NCBI RefSeq assembly: GCF_032854445.1
Contig: NC_088304.1
Coordinates: forward strand, 11,233,704 to 11,297,703
Length of the DNA: 64,000 nt
Direction: 5' to 3'
Origin: Liolophura sinensis
Lineage: Eukaryota > Mollusca > Polyplacophora > Chitonida > Chitonidae
Made by a program: the position numbers and the translations under genes. Numbering within the stretch: the stretch's first letter is position 1; every line of letters starts with the position of its first letter. The notes under the pieces were generated by a model. That model was not told where the DNA came from. It did no database searches and was given only the letters and a program-made list of their open reading frames with translations. Below are positions 24,471 through 34,929 of the stretch, one piece after another.

Positions 24471-25315
24471 CAACCCACCAATCCGGGATCCGTTAGAGGA
24501 TTAATTATTTATAAATGGCGATATCACCTTAGGCCAACATATCTGTTAATCAACTTCTTAAGCGCGTAAATTCATATGTTTAACACTAGCCCACGCCTAA
24601 ATATTGAGAATTATTACACAATGTAATATTTACACCACGTCTAATTTCTGCTTCAGCCATTTTGAAGGGTCCCTCCCACTACTGGTCGTTGGGGACGCAG
24701 ACATGCTAAGGGAGATAACTGTGAAGGAATTCAGCTCATTTACCAACAGAAGAGTAGGTATTCATGGACAGCAGGATATCTCAGATCATTCTCTTCATAC
24801 TGATATACTGAATGCCAGGTTCCATGCTTCTATCATCAAGGGTACAATATACCAACATATCCGCAACACTAAGTTAATTATATATTAGCTGAGACAAAGC
24901 TACAATTAATTTCCCATTTACTTTACTGTCTTCGGAACACTGTCCCCATATCACCTAGCCGGAAAGCTTCGGGTTCGGTAATCCCAAACATCTGACACAA
25001 CTCCAGTCAGGTTCCTAATAAGAGTTGACCGATGAAATTTTCTCAAAATTGCCAAACAGCTGACAGTTAAACCTACCCAGTCAGAGACCGGTGGAAAGGA
25101 TTTTTCTCTACTTTTGCCTAGTGTACACCACTTCCTAAAAAAACATACAAATTCACACCTCGGATAAAACTTTGAAGCATCTGCTTAAAAATGATACCAC
25201 AGGGATAAAGCAGGGATTACATTCCCGACAACGAAGGCAATCATTGTGGGTTTAAAGACACGTAGAAGCGTCCGTCAGCAACGTCCCTCCTGCTATGCTC
25301 GTTGGCTACACTGTT

Positions 25316-25392
25316 GGCCCCCTGAGGTATGAGCGAAATATTCTTGAGTATGGCGTAGAACATCAATCAAAGAAATAAGTAAAATAAGTAAG
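25316..25392 (+). mobile_element. SINE (family 1) 3'-end fragment
   Basis: GAGCGAAATATTCTTGAGTATGG followed by AACATCAATCAAAGAAATAAGTA is the family-1 tail alone. Confidence 0.5.
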
Positions 25393-26439
25393 TTGAACAC
25401 CATGCGCTGTTTATTTCAAAATCTAACACCTCTCATATATGACACCTGGGCCTTCCAGAATAAGATTATTTCTTTGAATCGACATCAGCCAGTTTGTGCT
25501 TAATGCCGGACAGAAGATCAAAAGATCAATCAATTAATCAGTAAATAAAATAAATCGATTAATTAAAAAAAACAAACAGACGAAAGAAGAAAAAACAACC
25601 ACATGCACAAAACAAACCAACAAGGAAACAGGCAGAGAGCATTCATTTAATAACATTTTGTGGGTTATTTTTTCTGCTCCACTGCATATTTCACCATATA
25701 AAAACCTTGTTTTTGCCATTGCTTTCCATGCAATAACTGCCCCAAATATTGTCTGATTCTGATACAATTTTTTATACAGGTTCCTTGTGCTTAATCTCAA
25801 ATCAATTTTATTTACGTGTTGATTAATTCCTTAATAGTAAAACGTTCAGTTGTAATAAAATCAAAAAAAAAAAGGTTTGTCCCTGACAAGTCACACTGAG
25901 TACGTGAGACGCCTGTTCACGATTGATGTCTTTCGGTTTACTAAACATTTAAAATTTTGTATATTATCCTTTCAATATACTTGAGTATGCATGTGTGATA
26001 AACTGTATATGACAGGCTACAGCAGTGTTGCGTTACCCCTTGAACATAGTTCAGTATGTATCTAGCAGGGCTGTTGTGCATTGATACTCACCATCTTTGA
26101 TTATAACCTGTCTTCCCTGCCAGAGCTTTGGGATCTTGGAGGTGGCGGAGCAGCCATTGACGGATTTCCTCACCCTAATGGAGAATGACGACTGGCGCCA
26201 CAACCGTAACTCCCTCACACCGACTTTCAGCGGCGGCAAACTGAAAAAGGTCAGTCAAGTTCACGGCTTGCTGGCAGGACATGTCCGTGCTTGAGAATTT
26301 TATATATGTCTTTTTGCTTGTTGTCGTTGTCATTTTTATTTCTGTCATCATGCGGGTGTTAAAAAACTGGTAAATTGTTATTATTCTAATAATCTGCAAG
26401 TAATCATTACGTGGCCTAAAGGTCACATTTCACAGTACT

Positions 26440-26875
26440 CATCCCCCATGGGGTTTCCGGGTTGAGTGAATAGGACCTCATCTCTCTGGGCAAGCTTGTA
26501 GTAGGAGGCGACTAACGTAGAGCTCTCCCGTGTTGGTTCGAAGAATATAATAGGCTGACATCTTCTCGGTTGTGTGAGAGGCAACGGGGGGAGGGGGGGC
26601 GTGAGGACCTGTTTGCCGTGGGTTGCGACCCGTAATCTCTCAGGACGGGATTCTGGAGCTGAGGGTGTGTTGGTCTTGCGAGATCCTCACGCCCAACACA
26701 CCACTGGCCCTTATTTGGAGAGAGATGGGAGGTCGGAAAGGTCAGGTCCGATCAGTCGGCTTGGTCACGTCTTGCCCTTATGTGATCCCAAAATTTCTCC
26801 AAAATATTGCCGATATGGCGATAAACCATAATCATTCATTCATTCATTCATTCATTCATTCATTCATTCATTCCC
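26440..26875 (+). mobile_element. Short non-autonomous derivative of the LINE
   Basis: The first about 390 bases match the LINE 5' region (16770-17160). They are then joined directly to the LINE 3' end (GATATGGCGATAAACC) and an (ATTC)n tail. All coding sequence is missing. It lies in intron 5 of copy C. Confidence 0.65.
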
Positions 26876-27427
26876 ACCATTTAACATGTTGCATCAGAAT
26901 AAATGTTGACATTTTACCATGTGAGATTTCTAATTAGTATAAGTATACGTGGGACAAGTTCTGTTTATCACACTGGGATGTAATCGTAATATTTATACTG
27001 TCTGACAGATGACAGGCTTGATCGTCGATGCCGGACAGACGTTTGTGAACACACTGAAGAAGAAGGCGGATACCGGAGAGCCAGTTGACATGAAGCAGTA
27101 AGCAGAACTGTCTGCACGATTTTACTGTTTGATTGATATATGCTCTGTCGAGAGGCTCATACGAGTGAAAAATGACATAACCCGTGTTAACCAATGAACA
27201 TAGTGAACATTATGAGCAAAATACCTTTGCAATCGAGAACAAATTGCCATAAATCGAACTGGAGGTGTACCTACATATAAGTCTACAAAAACTTATACAG
27301 TGACAGGGTGTTGACAACCGAGTCCATCATTTCTAACAAACTTCAGCAAAACCTGGCGTCACCAGTCAATCTCCATTACGAATTCGGTAAAATCTGACCT
27401 GTGTGCATCTTCACGCTTCACTTCGTC

Positions 27428-27676
27428 ACTATGACGGGGGCCTCCGTGGCTCAGTTGATTAGCGCGCAGGCGCAGCGTAATGACCCAGGAGTCTCTCACC
27501 AATGCCATCGCTGTGAGTTCAAGTCCAGCTCTTGCTGCCTTCCCCTCCGACCGTACGTGGCACGGTCTGCCAGCAGCCTGCAGATGGTCGTGAGTTTCCT
27601 CCTGCCATGATGCTGGAGGCCATTGTATAAGTGAAGTATTCTAGAATACAGCATAAAAACACCAATCAAATATATA
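27428..27676 (+). mobile_element. tRNA-derived SINE (family 1)
   Basis: GGGGCCTCCGTGGCTCAGTTG head, GTTCAAGTCCAGC B box, and CACCAATCAAATATA tail. Its tail directly abuts the Tc1 transposon that starts at 27677. Confidence 0.85.
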
Positions 27677-29185
27677 CTCTGTCAAAAAAGAAACGCAACA
27701 CCTGTCCTCGGATATCAAAAATTCGTTCGAATAAAGTTATTGCTTCCAAACTAAATTTTAGCCAAATGTAATGAAATTATACACGTTTTTAATGAAGATT
27801 ACCATCCAAACAACTGCCTTTTCTCTCCTAAGTGTATTTTATTGCTTATGACGTCACAACGCATGGACTGACCCTGTTGACGTCGCACACAGAACCATTC
27901 ACATGCAAATCATGTCAATGGCAGTTATAGTGTGGGGGTGTATAAAAACCCATGTGCTTTCGTATTTTATTCATTCATTCGTCGACGAAAGGCAGTCGGT
28001 AAAATGCCGCGACTGAGTGCTGCCGACCGTCTTCAAGCCGGAGAAAGTTTTGGTACTATTGCACGACACCTAAATGTTCACAAAACAACGATATCCCGAC
28101 TTTGGAGCCGTTACAAGAACTTTAATTCAACCAACGATCGCCCGAGAAGTGGAAGGCCAAGAATCACGACCCCACTTCAAGATCGGTACATCCGGGTCCT
28201 TCACCTGCGTAATCGGCATGCCCTACCAACCGTGACTGCCACACAAATACCAGGTTTGAGGAGAGTGTCGGCTCAAACGATTAGGAACCGTCTGAAAGAA
28301 GCGGGTTTACGTGCCTGTAGACCAGTTGTTGGACCTGTACTACGCCCCTTACATCGACGCCTACGACTCAGGTGGTGCAACAACGTAAGGATATGGACTT
28401 CACAAAACTGGAGGCGCATCTGGTTTTCTGATGAATCCCGTTTTCTTTTGACACGTCACGACGGAAGACAGCGTGTGTATAGGAGACGTCATGAACGCTT
28501 TGCGCCCATCTGCGTCCGGCAGGTGGACAGATTTGGCGGAGGCAGTGTTATGGTTTGGGGAGCCATCTCGTACAACCAGAAATCAGACTTGGTGATCGTT
28601 CCAGGGAACCTGACAGCCCAACGTTACATCAACCACGTGTTACAGCCTCACCTTCTCCCGATTATTGACCGGCAGACACAGCTTTTTCAACAGGACAACG
28701 CCAGGCCTCATACTGCACGTGCAACAATGAACTTTCTGCAGGATGCCAACGTCAATGTCTTGCCGTGGCCCTCTAAATCACCAGACCTCAACCCTATTGA
28801 ACACCTGTGGGATACTCTGGGTCGACACGTGCGTCAACGTCAGCCACCGCCACAGACGCTTCAACAGCTCGCCGTTGCGTTACAGGAGAAGTGGAGGGCC
28901 ATTCCCCAGGAGAGAATCCGGCGTCTTATCCGTTCTTGTCCAAGGAGATGCCGTGCAGTGATTGCAGCTCGTGGTGGTCATACGAGATACTGAGGAAGAC
29001 GCCCCCTGGTGAGCAACTGGTGTCTGTGAGATGACTTTTGAAAAGACAGTTTTAAACATGACCATCTTGATTATTATTCTGCCAAATTTCTGACTTCTGT
29101 CTTCAATAAGAAAAAAGTTGTGCCGTCCTAAAAGTAAATATTAAAATCTCTAAAATACGGGGTTTGCGTTTCTTTTTTGACAGAG
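27677..29185 (+). mobile_element. Structurally complete Tc1-like DNA transposon
   Basis: About 1.5 kb with terminal inverted repeats: CTCTGTCAAAAAAGAAACGC at 27677 and its reverse complement ending at 29185. A TA precedes the left end; the right flank is TT, so one side of the TA target duplication seems mutated or the boundary is off by a base. It encloses an intact transposase gene and sits in intron 6 of copy C. Intron 6 of copy D is only about 0.85 kb and lacks it. Confidence 0.9.
28004..28993 (+). CDS. Tc1-like transposase (DD34E), intact
   Basis: 329 residues with no stop or shift. The N-terminal paired-type helix-turn-helix (AADRLQAGESFGTIARHLNV, then HKTTISRLWSRY) binds the inverted repeats. 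A GRPR-like AT-hook (RSGRPRITT) follows. The catalytic DDE domain has Asp in WFSDESRF, Asp in FQQDNARPH and Glu in LNPIEHLWD; the last two are separated by 34 residues, as in the Tc1 family. The protein cuts and pastes the element at TA sites. The ATG at 28004 (MPRLSAADR) is preferred over an in-frame upstream ATG at 27932 because Tc1 proteins begin just before the HTH. Length is close to the family norm (about 340). Integrity suggests recent activity. Confidence 0.92.
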   Translation: MPRLSAADRLQAGESFGTIARHLNVHKTTISRLWSRYKNFNSTNDRPRSGRPRITTPLQDRYIRVLHLRNRHALPTVTATQIPGLRRVSAQTIRNRLKEAGLRACRPVVGPVLRPLHRRLRLRWCNNVRIWTSQNWRRIWFSDESRFLLTRHDGRQRVYRRRHERFAPICVRQVDRFGGGSVMVWGAISYNQKSDLVIVPGNLTAQRYINHVLQPHLLPIIDRQTQLFQQDNARPHTARATMNFLQDANVNVLPWPSKSPDLNPIEHLWDTLGRHVRQRQPPPQTLQQLAVALQEKWRAIPQERIRRLIRSCPRRCRAVIAARGGHTRY

Positions 29186-30989
29186 TTTATAAATAGATCA
29201 TAAATTTTAACAAGAACACCTCATGGTCGTTTGCCCTGGTCACTCTGGATTATGTTAATTATCCATCTGCGTCAGATCGGTGAACTCTTTCAGCAGAGAT
29301 CGTAGACGGGAGGCTATAGGCTTTTGCATGAGGAGAGGATATGGCGACTTACAGTTAAGGTTATTTTACTTAAACTGACCATCACTTTAACTGAACATTG
29401 CACTGAATTGTTTTGTAATGTTTCAGACATACTGGAGCCTACACCATGGACGTCATCGCTGCCACAGCGTTTGGCATTAAACTGGACACTCAGACCACAC
29501 CAAACGATCCTTTTATCAAACACGCTAGTAAATTTTTCGAGTTTTCCGTGCTCAACCTTGGCTTTATGATCTTGTGTAAGTGTTAAACAGTGTGACCGTT
29601 CGCATGTTATAAAGCTAATATTAAAATATTTACAAAAATTTTAAAAGTCCACCAAAGACTTGAAGCTCTAAGAAAAGAATGTCAATATTTTCTAACTTCC
29701 AAAAAAGTTCTACCCGAAAGTTCATGCGTGAAACCCATATACATTCTTTGCTTTCCTCCGCATTATTGTCCAGTTTCACATAATGATATAAATGGTGATG
29801 GTCGATTTTGCTTTTGTGAGGTTGATAAAGTTACTTCTTTTTTCAGTTTTCTTTCCGTTTCTGAAACCCTTAATCAAGGTTTTCAAAATACCACTCTCGC
29901 CGGAAGAATCCATGCACTTACTTCAGTAATGTCGTGAAACAAGCACTGGAAGAGCGAAGAAACAACCCGGGGGTAATGTGCGAAAACTAAATTGTCGGAA
30001 AGACTTAACGAAAAGTGAAAGCTAAACCAAATGCATATATCCTTGGTTAATGTATTCCATATAAAGTTTTAATAGCATACCTTCATTTGTTTCATGTTGC
30101 AATTCAAAGTAGACAAACTCATGCACATGAGAAAACGAAAGCGCTCCCATTTTATAAATTTTAACCAATCAGACTCGAGTTACTTCAATAACCCTTGGAG
30201 CAAGCAGTTTTTGAGACGTCACCCGAAGCCAGTGTTTCCCTTTTAGCTGTGTGAGGCGCGGGTATAAGTGGCGCCGACATTGCGTTGGTGCCTTCTCAAA
30301 AATGACGTCCCACGGCATTATAAGAATTCTAGGAGAAAACTTCATTTATACACTGATCAATCACGTTAAGACAAAATGGATATGCCCGTCTATATCTGTT
30401 TCCATCTGTCTTCCTAAATAATAAATATTACATGATTGGTTGTCTTTTAAGTGTGTAAGGTCTGCTGCTGCCATTCAATACGTGAAGGTGTTTGTATATT
30501 TTAGGTAAGTTTATGACGTTTGCACGTGTTTTTCACTTCTGTTATCTTTAGAAATATTTTGACTTCTTACAACTAATGATCAACGCAGAGAAGGAAGCCC
30601 AATCAGTGTCGGGAAACACGAGAGTTTCCCAGAGCAACGGAACAGTCGATGAGTCTGAAGGGGATGATGGTTACTGGAAGGACAAAAGGAAAGGACAAGG
30701 TATTCTTCATGGATCTCATTCAGCATGGAGAATGTCACTTCAACCGCTATAATATTGCTCAATATCGCCGTAGCATAACGGAGTGAGACGTTATGAGGGA
30801 TTAGAAAAGTGGGGGTGTTTTCATTAGCTCAGGCGTCAGCATATAAATTTTGGTTAACCCTAGTCCGTGTGAGTAAGGTGTACATATGTATAGAAGTGTA
30901 TATATGGTAGCACTTTATTATAGTCTGCCATATTCTGGTGAATAGTTGCAGGAATTTTCTTTGCCAACATGTGTGAACCCTTCCTCAAC

Positions 30990-31430
30990 CCTCTGGCACA
31001 GAAAAGTCACCAATACCACAATTTACATCTTCCTCAACCACCTCACACACTGAAGGTGTAAGGAAGCCAACGCAGACACGTAACCATTACCACACTTTAC
31101 AAATTGTCCCTTCCTTGGCGATCTAACACAGACATTGTAGTTGTAAGGAAACCAAAACAGATAAGTACAACTTAACCCTTCCCCAACAATCTGACAAAGA
31201 CAAGTAACCAATACCACACTTTACAACTTGTCTCTTCCTCGGCGATCTTACACAGATATTGTAGTTGTAATGCAAGCCAACACAGACAAGTAAACCAGTA
31301 CCACATTGTACAACTTAACCCTTCCCCAACAATCTGACAAAGACAAGTAACCAATACCACCCTTTACAACTTGTCTCTTCCTCGGCGATCTTTCACGGAT
31401 ATTGTAGTTGTAATGCAAGCCATCTGAAAA
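30990..31430 (+). repeat. Minisatellite in intron 9 of copy C
   Basis: Irregular repeats of about 55-115 bases built from CCAATACCACACTTTACAAC, TTGTCTCTTCCTCGGCGATC and AGATATTGTAGTTGTAATGC. About three long units. No coding meaning is seen. Confidence 0.75.
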
Positions 31431-31988
31431 CAAAACATTAATTAAACCCTATTTACAATATCTATTTTACAATTTTATCTCAAAAAAAAGCCGCTCAGAG
31501 TGTCCGGGAAAAACCACGGACCTGGTTTTGAAGAGTGAGTGACTTATATAACGATGGTCAGTGTTATGGGTGGAGAAAACTGGAGTGCCCGGTGTAAACT
31601 ACCCGCCTTCGGCAAGTTACTGACCAGCTTTCCCTCGTGTGAAATAGATTAATTGCTCACCAAATTTGTGAAAGACATGTTGTCTTCAACGAATCTTAGG
31701 CTGCGCAAAGTAACACTAACGTTACTGACAAGTGTCTTAACAAATTTGCCACGCCCTGCTCACCCCTAGACGTGACCAGAAGGTATGATTGAATCTTTTA
31801 ACCTGTTCCTGACTGTTACTGATCTTGTAGGCTTGACTGACTCTGAGATTCTGGCGGCCTCGATCCTGTTCTTCACAGCGGGTTTCGACACCACGGCCTC
31901 AACACTGGCCCACCTGTTCTACCACCTGGCCATGAATCCTGACCACATGGACAAACTCATCGCCGAGATTGACGAGCACTATCCGGAT

Positions 31989-32185
31989 GTAAGTCACCTG
32001 TCACTCACTTACACACTCACACACCGGTCCTACCACCTGGCCATGAATCCTGGCCACGCGGACAAACTTATTGCGGAGACTGATGAGAAGTACCCGGATG
32101 TAAGTCACCTGTAACTCACACTCACACACCAGTCCTACAACTGGCCATGACTCCTGACCACACGGGCAAATTATTGCGAGATTGA
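31989..32185 (+). repeat. Tandem copies of the exon-10 tail (copy C)
   Basis: Right after the exon-10 donor, the exon's 3' end is repeated twice with decay: 32024-32099 (CCACCTGGCCATGAATCCTG...) and about 32130-32185. The first repeat carries its own GAT|GTAAGT donor (after 32099) and keeps the frame open. The distance from the first donor is 111 bases, exactly 37 codons. Confidence 0.85.
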
Positions 32186-32595
32186 CGAGTGCCCAGGAAC
32201 CTCTCATTAATGCGGTCGCTGTGAGTTCAAGTTCAGCTCATGCTGACTTCCTCTCCGGCCGTAAGTGGCACGGCCTCCAGCAACCTGCAGATGGTCGTGG
32301 GTTTTCCCAGGGCTCTGTCCGGTCTCCTTCTACCATAATGCTGGCCGCCGTCGTATAAGTGAAATATTCTTGAGTACGACGTAAAACACCAATCAAAATA
32401 AATAAATCTATCTCATGTTGGTTTTCTCTCCATCCATACGTGGAGGTCAGCATCTGCCTGGGGATGGTCGTGGGCTTCCCCAAGGCTCTGCCTGGTTTCC
32501 TCTCACCATAATGCTGGTCGCCGCCGTATAAGTAAAATGTTCTTAAGTACGGCGTAAAATGCCATTCAAATAAATAAGTAAATAAATAAAGAAAG
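32186..32595 (+). mobile_element. Two family-1 SINEs in a row
   Basis: The first is 32186-32400 (body CCAGGAACCTCTCATTAATG...CACCAATCAAAATAAATAAA). The second is 32405-32595 (5'-truncated body, tail AATAAATAAGTAAATAAATA). Both lack the tRNA head. Intron 10 of copy C. Confidence 0.75.
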
Positions 32596-34466
32596 AAATA
32601 ATAAGAAATAAACGGTTATGCTGTAATTGAATAGCACATCATGACCATATCAACGCACTGTGCTTAAGACCTTAAGCAAATGGTAGCGCCAATTATGTGT
32701 CACTTCTGTTGTAGCCTGGGTAGAGATTCTTCCAAAATCCTTACTTAGCGTTAAATATGCCGTTATACTCAGAAACTTTTCAAACATGTTGCGAGGGTAA
32801 AAGTGCTCATTGCCTGTCGGCTTCGGTACACGGTTTTATAGCATGAGCCTTTTTCATTTTAGGGAAAGGTGCCTGACTATGAGGGCATCGGCAAGCTATC
32901 TTACCTGGACAAGGTGATCCAAGAAGGACTGCGCATCAACCCTCCCCTCGCAAGGTAAGCACGGTACACCTGAGGAAAACCCATATTCATATATTGCATA
33001 CTTTATTTTGGCTGCTAAAGTGTCTTGTATACGTCAAATTATGTGAATGGCAGTGTGGGGTTATTTCAGGCAATTCACAACCAGTTCTGTTCCTGGAGAT
33101 GTTCAGGTGTGCTGTTTTGTTGATACACTGACACCTTTGTTTTGTGGTGTTGTAGAATGGACAGGATATGCAATCGTGACTGCACAGTTAGAGGTGTTCA
33201 CATTCCAGCAGGAATGGGCGTGGCTTTACCCATCTACATGATCCACCATGACCCCGGCTACTGGCCCGACCCGGAAGTCTTTGATCCAGAAAGGTGCGAA
33301 TGTACTTTTATTCCGGGGTATAATCTTCACCCTTGTATGAAAAAGAAAAATGACTTCAAGACTTTCCCCTTTTGCTCTCAGATACTGTCAGATAACTGGA
33401 ACAACTAGCCGAATAGATAAAAAACATAGTGGTCTTTCGTGATATTTTATGTACATTTTATTCATCAGATTCGTATGACCTGTCGTCATTTTAGGTCTCG
33501 TGACTGTACTTGCATGATTGCACAAATAACTGACAATGTAATGGTGCTTGTGATTTTCGTTGGTCAGATTCTCCCCGGAAAACAAGGAGAAGCACCACCC
33601 ACTTCAGTGGATCCCGTTCGGGTACGGTCCCAGGAACTGTATCGGAATGAGACTGGCTTTGTTTGAAATGAAGGTTATCACTGTTCAACTCTTACAGAAG
33701 TACAGATTTGTCCCCAACGGCAAAACTGTAAGTATGACAGTTTTAATATTTTCATTATATAAATGATCTTTGAAGTGTTTGTAGGGGAAATATATATTAG
33801 GGAAATTCTCCATACTTTCTTAATAGGGTAGTTTCGAGTTCAGACTCGATGAAGGTAGAAAGTCCAACTGTATCATGTGACCTGTCAAAAATATTAGGCA
33901 ACTATTTTTGATCACCCTGCGCAGGTATAAGCGTGACGATCTCAGCTATTCTTCACACGCGAATAACTTGGTTATAACAGATATCAGATTCTGCCTATTG
34001 CGAAACCACCAACTTTCCCTAAACAAACCTTCTTTAAAAACTTAAATTTTCACTCGATTTTCTTTCTTGGTTTCGTTTTTTGCGGGTTGGGGGGTGGGGG
34101 TGGGGGACAGTTATGGAGTAATTATGTTCTTTTGTCTGCTTGAATTATAGAAACCTCTGAAGTTTGGGAATAATCAAGTACTGTCGAGCACAAAAAGTGG
34201 AGTGTGGGTGACGGCCGTACACAGGGAGAAAAGGCAATGATGTATCCGTGCTCGACAACGTCAACGAAGAAAATGATGCCGACAACGACCTAATGTTTAA
34301 TTCTATACCTTCTTTCAACAACTTTGAGCCCGACTTGGAGACAAAATGACCAAACATGTGGCATATGGTAATCAGGTGCACTTAGATATGATCGTTTCCA
34401 TAGCTCTTGACAAAGTTTGTGTTTATATATACTATCGTAATGACATTTATTGCACATTAAATCCTG

Positions 34467-34472
34467 AATAAA
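34467..34472 (+). promoter_or_regulatory. Probable polyadenylation signal of copy C
   Basis: AATAAA lies 227 bases after the stop, with an extra ATTAAA at 34456. The intervening 3'UTR resembles that of copy D in its first about 70 bases. Confidence 0.5.
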
Positions 34473-34929
34473 ACGTTTATATTTTAATACTTACTTTGTA
34501 CCCTCGTGAGTAAATAAAATCATATTTTTTACTGATACCTACATAAATATATACCTGAGTTACAAAATTATTGTGAGATTTCCCTAAAATGTCTACTAGA
34601 CATTTTAAACAAGCTGCCAATCAACAAAATTTCCAATCTCCCAAGTTTTTTCCAACCTGGCTGCCGTCGTATATGTGAAATATTTTGGACTACGTCTTAA
34701 AACAGGAAATAGATAAATAAATTTGTCGATACGCTTGTATATATTGTGGGATGTTTCGTTTTTGTCTTTTAGACATTTGACTATATACTTTGTAGAATGC
34801 CTAACTCTAACTGACTACAGATTTTTAGCCATGTAACAGTTATGTAACATTGTGTCTTAAATAAAAAAAATATTAAAAAATTACCTTTATTATTACTATT
34901 ATTATTATTACAGCTAGTGAACCCTTACA

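Larger units (their letters stand above)
10845..26250. repeat. Right arm of the inverted duplication, internally duplicated
   Basis: This is the reverse-oriented counterpart of 1-9.03 kb. It is longer for two reasons. First, the stretch equivalent to about 6.0-9.0 kb is present twice in tandem, at about 10.85-13.43 kb and about 13.42-15.6 kb. Second, it holds a longer LINE with nested insertions (16.8-21.5 kb) and extra repeats at 23.8-25.4 kb. Some insertions post-date the duplication, for example a SINE fragment at 11009-11122 that is missing from the left arm. Confidence 0.85.
13671..34240 (+). pseudogene. CYP3-clan cytochrome P450, copy C: all 14 exons, three single-base frameshifts
   Basis: Seen exons: 13671-13744, 22026-22123, 22770-22821, 24657-24753, 26124-26249, 27009-27097, 29427-29575, 29847-29972, 30552-30699, 31831-31988, 32863-32954, 33156-33293, 33568-33727, 34151-34240 (stop TGA). 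Splice sites and phases agree with copy D. Key motifs are present: anchor, WR in exon 5, I-helix AGFDTT in exon 10, ExxR (EGLR) in exon 11, heme loop FGYGPRNCIG in exon 13. Three exons have the wrong length: exon 2 has one extra G (about 22091), exon 3 lacks one C (about 22800) and exon 8 has one extra T (about 29918). Each breaks the frame. Each sits in a two-base homopolymer, so read errors remain possible and the gene may really be intact. The N-terminal anchor predicts ER location. Exon 10 is followed by tandem copies of its own tail. Confidence 0.85.
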
